The translations under genes were made by a program, and so were the position numbers. From the NCBI RefSeq assembly GCF_900103255.1, contig NZ_FMWS01000048.1:815-64814 (forward strand): a DNA stretch of 64,000 bases. The letters run 5' to 3'. The stretch comes from Gilliamella bombi. Its GTDB lineage: Bacteria; Pseudomonadota; Gammaproteobacteria; Enterobacterales; Orbaceae. The notes under the pieces were generated by a model that searched no databases, was not told the origin of the DNA, and saw only the letters and a list, made by a program, of their open reading frames with translations. The first letter of the stretch is position 1. Each line of letters opens with the position of its first letter. This document shows positions 60,509-64,000 of the stretch, in pieces.

Positions 60509-60962
60509 AATTTTCTCCTAAGTTAAACATGTATTTGAAAACAAATTCGATATAACTTAAATGAAATCAATTAATAATCACAAAATCCTATTGATAAACC
60601 TATTTTAATCTTTAAAATAACTAATTAATTCAATAAATTATATTTACTGACAACAAAAATTAGAATATTCTTTTTTAAACTTAATAGCATTGCTCAATAT
60701 CATCCCCAAAGATTTTTAAACAAACAAAAAGTGAGGCTAATAATAAACAAAGGCGGCTTTCTATGATTGGCTTGGTGAGGTCATTGAAATTAGTAAAGCC
60801 GAAACCTTAAATATTGCATAATCTTGCACTGAACTAAGTGTATCAAATTAACATATACGAAGCTAGTAAAAGAAAATTTAAAAAACAGATTGCTTTTATT
60901 TACAACATATTGATTTTAGATAAATTATTATGATTTTTTTATTATTTATATCGTAGTGATAG
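60509..60962. other. non-coding region between yghA and the decayed family member
   Basis: About 450 AT-rich bases. It holds the yghA promoter and ribosome site (GGAGA just upstream of 60508). One GC-richer patch (60748-60821) is open for 23 codons on the plus strand (with FYDWLGEVIEISKAE) but has no start or ribosome site, so it is at most a gene fragment. Confidence 0.35.
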
Positions 60963-61189
60963 TTAACACCATTTAGAAAATTTTTTAAGCTCATTCATCT
61001 CATTACTATTTTCACAATATGCGTTAAGTAATTTTTGAAGGATTGGATCATTGACTGAACTTTGAGAATCATTAAGATCACCATTTTCCCAATCCGCAGT
61101 AGATGCATCTTGTGAAGTTTTTTAGCGTTATCAAAGTTTATTAAAACCAATTTAAAAATAACAAAAATAATTAGTTGCAATATTTTCAT
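60963..61189 (-). pseudogene. family member 4, frameshifted and C-terminally short
   Basis: Starts MKILQLIIFVIFKLVLINFDN, a signal peptide with Phe19 where members 1 and 3 have Cys19. After residue 24 the frame breaks at a run of six T (61118-61123; six A on the coding strand). One more A would restore the frame, giving SQDASTADWENGDLND, then LQKLLNAYCENSNEM and KKFSKWC. The restored protein would be about 75 aa. It lacks the FPNG..HNYY segment, so the C-terminal module is incomplete. A homopolymer sequencing error or slippage is possible. Confidence 0.6.
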
Positions 61190-61372
61190 ACTGATATCTT
61201 TTTTTAAATATTTGATATTTCTTTATATTACTTATATTTATTTTTTATACACTGACATTGCAAAAACATCAGACCAAACTATTAAAACCGATATTTTTAT
61301 ACTAAAACACAGTGTTTCCTGAAACTTTTTCACAAACTATTTGTGCTAAATAGCAAAAGCAATAAAAAACTG

Positions 61373-61400
61373 TTGCACTTTTTTTAAAAACGAGTATTTT
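61373..61400 (+). promoter_or_regulatory. probable promoter of the ilv operon
   Basis: TTGCAC (61373-61378) and TATTTT (61395-61400) are separated by 16 bases, a plausible sigma-70 promoter. Transcription would start near 61407, about 40 bases before the leader peptide start. Confidence 0.55.
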
Positions 61401-61446
61401 GTTAAAAATATTTTAAAAAATGATAAAAAGTTAATCATCCAACATT

Positions 61447-61524
61447 ATGAAATTTTCACTCAAAATCGTCCTCATCAATATTATTGTCAGCGTGGTCATT
61501 ATTCCTGCGCGGGGGCGTTTTTGA
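61447..61524 (+). CDS. ilvL: ilv operon leader peptide IlvL
   Basis: 25 aa: MKFSLKIVLINIIVSVVII followed by PARGRF. Twelve residues are Ile, Val or Leu (six Ile, four Val, two Leu), the amino acids made by the operon. It stands just before a strong terminator and ilvG, exactly where the enteric ilvL attenuator peptide is found. The stop TGA is at 61522-61524. Slow translation of the Ile/Val run would let the antiterminator form. Confidence 0.88.
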   Translation: MKFSLKIVLINIIVSVVIIPARGRF

Positions 61525-61552
61525 ATAAAAAATATGTTTATACATAAATCAG

Positions 61553-61587
61553 AAAACCCCCGCTCCCAAAAAGCGGGGGTTTTTTTA
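61553..61587 (+). terminator. ilv attenuator terminator with competing antiterminator
   Basis: ACCCCCGCT (61556-61564) pairs with AGCGGGGGT (61572-61580), followed by a run of T to 61587. Alternatively GCGGGGG inside the leader reading frame (61509-61515) can pair with the same CCCCCGC (61557-61563). A ribosome reaching the leader stop would mask 61509-61515 and allow termination; a ribosome stalled upstream at Ile/Val codons would leave it free to block the terminator. This is the classic attenuation logic. Confidence 0.88.
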
Positions 61588-61623
61588 TGGTTAATGGATA
61601 GGTAAAGTACAAGCGAGGAATAA

Positions 61624-63300
61624 ATGTTAGGAACACAGTGGATAGTAAAAACCTTAAAAGAAAAAGGCGTAACCATCGTTTTTGGATATCCTGGTGGACA
61701 AATTATGCCTCTATACGATGCACTTTATGACGGGGGTATTGAACATGTACTATGTCGTCATGAACAAGGTGCTGCCATGGCGGCTATTGGTTATGCTCGT
61801 GCAACAGGAAAAACTGGTGTTTGCATTGCCACCTCGGGTCCTGGTGCAACAAATATCATTACAGGTCTTGCTGATGCTTTGATTGATTCAGTGCCGATTG
61901 TTGCTATAACTGGTCAAGTACCAACCAAGCTTATTGGTACAGATGCTTTTCAAGAAGTTGATGTTTTAGGATTATCTCTTGCTTGCACCAAACACAGTTA
62001 TTTAATCGATGATGCACACGATTTACCCAATATATTAGAAGAGGCGTTTAACTTAGCCAATTCGGGAAGACCGGGACCAATATTAATTGATGTTCCCAAA
62101 GATATACAGCTTGCAAACCTAGATTATCATAACTATTTAACACCATCCTCATTAAAAATTGCACAGAATAAAACTCAACTATACCCAATCTTGCCTGATG
62201 ATATAAAACAAGCCAAACAAATGATCACCCAAGCCCAAAAACCAATGCTTTACATTGGTGGAGGTGTTGGGCTTTCAGGCGCAATATCCGAACTTAGAAG
62301 CTTTATGGAATTAACACAAATTCCAAGTGTATCAACATTAAAAGGGCTTGGTGTTGCCGATATTAATAATCCCTATTATTTAGGATTAGTCGGCATGCAT
62401 GGAGCAAAAGCAGCCAATTTAGCAGTGCAAGAGTGTGACCTACTAATTGCCCTAGGAGTGCGATTTGATGACAGGGTTACCGGCAATCTTAATGAATTTG
62501 CACGACATGCTAAAGTACTTCATATTGATATCGATCAAGCTGAAATCAACAAATTACGCCAAAGCCATTTAGGATTACAAGGCGATATAAAGCAAGTTTT
62601 ACCACTACTAAATCAAACAGTTTCAATTGATAACTGGCATAAAAAAATTAATCAACTAAAAGCACAATACCCAACTCGCTATGATCACCCTGGTGAAGCT
62701 ATTTATGCGCCAACTTTATTAAAAACTATCTCTGAGCGAAAATCAGCTAATACTATTGTCACTACCGATGTGGGACAACACCAAATGTGGACAGCACAAC
62801 ATATGTGCTTTAATCACCCTCAAAACTTCATTACATCAAGTGGGCTTGGCACAATGGGATTTGGTTTACCATCGGCCGTTGGCGCACAGATGGCAAGACC
62901 CAATGACTGTGTAATTTGTGTATCAGGTGATGGATCTTTCATGATGAATGTCCAAGAATTGACTACTATAAAACGTAAAAAATTGCCAATAAAAATTGTA
63001 TTAATTGATAATCAACGCCTAGGTATGGTTCGCCAATGGCAAGAATTATTTTTTAACGAAAGATACAGCGAAACAAATTTATCAGATAATCCCGACTTTT
63101 TAATGCTAGCTAAAGCATTTGATATACCTGGGCAAACTATCAACAAAAAGTCACAAATCGATACTGCGCTCGATAACCTATTTAATTCAAAAGGTGCTTA
63201 TCTTTTACATGTATGCATAAATGAATTAGAAAACGTATGGCCACTGGTACCACCTGGAGCAGCAAACGAAAACATGCTAGATAGAAGTTGTGAGGAGTAA
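61624..63300 (+). CDS. ilvG: acetolactate synthase isozyme II large subunit IlvG
   Basis: 558 aa. Condenses two pyruvates, or pyruvate and 2-oxobutyrate, for valine/leucine and isoleucine synthesis; needs ThDP, Mg2+ and FAD. The ThDP-activating Glu47 is in [29 protein letters not shown] begins the protein, and the ThDP motif begins SGDGSFMMN and ends in DNQ. It aligns with Escherichia coli IlvG along its length, with no sign of the frameshift known in strain K-12. It is first in ilvG-ilvM-ilvE. Confidence 0.96.
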   Translation: MLGTQWIVKTLKEKGVTIVFGYPGGQIMPLYDALYDGGIEHVLCRHEQGAAMAAIGYARATGKTGVCIATSGPGATNIITGLADALIDSVPIVAITGQVPTKLIGTDAFQEVDVLGLSLACTKHSYLIDDAHDLPNILEEAFNLANSGRPGPILIDVPKDIQLANLDYHNYLTPSSLKIAQNKTQLYPILPDDIKQAKQMITQAQKPMLYIGGGVGLSGAISELRSFMELTQIPSVSTLKGLGVADINNPYYLGLVGMHGAKAANLAVQECDLLIALGVRFDDRVTGNLNEFARHAKVLHIDIDQAEINKLRQSHLGLQGDIKQVLPLLNQTVSIDNWHKKINQLKAQYPTRYDHPGEAIYAPTLLKTISERKSANTIVTTDVGQHQMWTAQHMCFNHPQNFITSSGLGTMGFGLPSAVGAQMARPNDCVICVSGDGSFMMNVQELTTIKRKKLPIKIVLIDNQRLGMVRQWQELFFNERYSETNLSDNPDFLMLAKAFDIPGQTINKKSQIDTALDNLFNSKGAYLLHVCINELENVWPLVPPGAANENMLDRSCEE

Positions 63301-63303
63301 GCA

Positions 63304-63534
63304 ATGAACGAACAAACACAATACCAATTAGTCATAAAAGCTTATGACAAATTGGGGGCACTTGAACGTATATTACGGGTTATCCGTCATCGGGGTGGTT
63401 ATATTAAATCAATGCAAATGCAAACAGTTGAAAACAACATACTAATTATGACATTAATATTAACCACCGAAAGAGCGTTTTCGACACTACAAAATCAAGT
63501 AGCAAAATTAGAAGATGTAATAGTAATTGAGTAA
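63304..63534 (+). CDS. ilvM: acetolactate synthase isozyme II small subunit IlvM
   Basis: 76 aa, ACT-domain regulatory subunit paired with IlvG. YQLVIKAYDKLGALERILRVIRHRGGYI is the ACT signature with the small-subunit spacing. The gene is 3 bases after ilvG with GAGGAG as ribosome site. The isozyme II small subunit is largely insensitive to valine in enterics; whether that holds here is unknown. Confidence 0.94.
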   Translation: MNEQTQYQLVIKAYDKLGALERILRVIRHRGGYIKSMQMQTVENNILIMTLILTTERAFSTLQNQVAKLEDVIVIE

Positions 63535-63598
63535 TAATGATCTCAAACAACTTATTATTAAATAATAATTTAAATCAAAGATGGTAAACAATTTAACA

Positions 63599-63627
63599 GT
63601 TAAATAAACAAATAAGTGTAGTATAAT
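63599..63627 (+). promoter_or_regulatory. possible internal promoter before ilvE
   Basis: TATAAT at 63622-63627 is a perfect -10; the -35 (GTTAAA, 63599-63604, spacing 17) is weak. The 167-base gap between ilvM and ilvE, unlike the 3 bases before ilvM, suggests a separate entry point, as known for ilvE in enterics. Confidence 0.4.
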
Positions 63628-63701
63628 GCTTGACCGTTAAAACAAAAATACCGAAAGCAAAGTACATGCTTAACAAATTGAAAAATAAAGAGGGAAACAA
63701 A

Positions 63702-64000
63702 ATGAGTTCTACAGCAAAATCTGATTATATTTGGTTGAATGGTGACATGATTCCATGGGCAGATGCAAAAGTTCATGTAATGTCACATGCTTTACATTAT
63801 GGAACTTCAGTATTTGAAGGTGTACGTTGTTATGACACTCATAAAGGTCCTGCCATTTTTCGCCACAAAGAACATGCACAACGGCTGTTAAATTCAGCAA
63901 AAATTTATCGTTTCCCTGTACCTTATTCTCTTGATGAAATCATGGAAGCTACACGTCAAACCATTAAAAAAAATAATTTAAAAAGCGCTTATATTCGCCC
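63702..64000 (+). CDS. ilvE: branched-chain amino acid aminotransferase IlvE (5' part)
   Basis: The first 99 codons run to the window edge, so the gene is incomplete only because the window ends. IlvE transfers amino groups from glutamate to the keto acids of Ile, Val and Leu, using PLP. YIWLNGDMIPWADAKVHVMSHALHYG, SVFEGVRCYDT and AIFRHKEHAQRL are the class IV aminotransferase N-terminal blocks. The PLP lysine is beyond the window. AAGAGGG precedes the ATG. Confidence 0.96.
   Translation, partial: MSSTAKSDYIWLNGDMIPWADAKVHVMSHALHYGTSVFEGVRCYDTHKGPAIFRHKEHAQRLLNSAKIYRFPVPYSLDEIMEATRQTIKKNNLKSAYIR

Noticed and set aside
60750-60821. Short plus-strand frame between yghA and the decayed lipoprotein gene
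   Set aside because: Only 23 codons, no start codon or ribosome site, and stops immediately upstream. At best a relic.

Overview
The window is about 64 kb of AT-rich gammaproteobacterial chromosome, nearly all of it protein-coding. Gene content and local order match the Enterobacterales/Pasteurellales/Orbales side of the Gammaproteobacteria: lptM-lysA-dapF-DUF484-xerC-yigB-uvrD, rsmC/holD-rimI, zipA-ligA, ribA/pgpB-lapA-lapB, rpoZ-spoT-recG and ilvL-ilvG-ilvM-ilvE. The low GC, short intergenic spaces and the style of the lineage-specific proteins suggest an Orbaceae gut symbiont such as Gilliamella. That taxon call is an inference from general knowledge, not a search result. I saw no tRNA, rRNA, CRISPR array, phage or recognisable defence island.

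Layout. 1-1.8 kb: the 3' end of an IS3-type insertion sequence, then a large secreted adhesin-like gene. 2.1-5.7 kb: a queuosine operon (queF-queC-yhhQ) under what reads as a preQ1-I riboswitch, then DUF1090 and coaA. 5.8-13.5 kb: yihI, hemN, an unknown two-TM protein, rsmC diverging from holD-rimI-thiN, a pair of unknown secreted proteins, and cyaY. 13.6-25.7 kb: a long minus-strand run of uvrD (with a LexA box), yigB, xerC, DUF484, dapF, lysA, lptM, recG, spoT and rpoZ. 25.8-31.9 kb: a SulP transporter, pmbA, darP, ppa, a cold-shock gene and gapA. 32.4-34.3 kb: a broken paralogue of the first adhesin-like gene and an unusual structured non-coding stretch. 34.3-46.5 kb: zntA, birA, ycaD, murB, a decayed IS5-type transposase, yebC-ruvC and acrAB. 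46.8-57.4 kb: zipA-ligA, luxS plus a tautomerase, ribA, pgpB-lapA-lapB-ycfH-roxA and an MFS transporter. 57.4-61.2 kb: a dispersed family of four related small secreted proteins or lipoproteins interrupted by yghA. 61.4-64 kb: the ilvGME operon behind a leader-peptide attenuator; ilvE runs off the window.

Systems that can be read together: tRNA queuosine synthesis and salvage with riboswitch feedback; lysine/diaminopimelate synthesis next to cell-wall and envelope genes; LPS assembly control (lapA, lapB) beside pgpB; branched-chain amino acid synthesis under attenuation; SOS control of uvrD; an RND efflux pair.

I do not see a clear new multi-gene system. The least explained material is (a) the small secreted/lipoprotein family at 57.4-61.2 kb, where the lipobox cysteine is Cys in two members and Phe in the other two; (b) the two adhesin-like paralogues with very long conserved leaders, one broken by a TGG-to-TGA change; (c) the adjacent secreted pair at 11.8-13.1 kb; and (d) two strong unexplained inverted-repeat structures at 6.35 and 33.9 kb.
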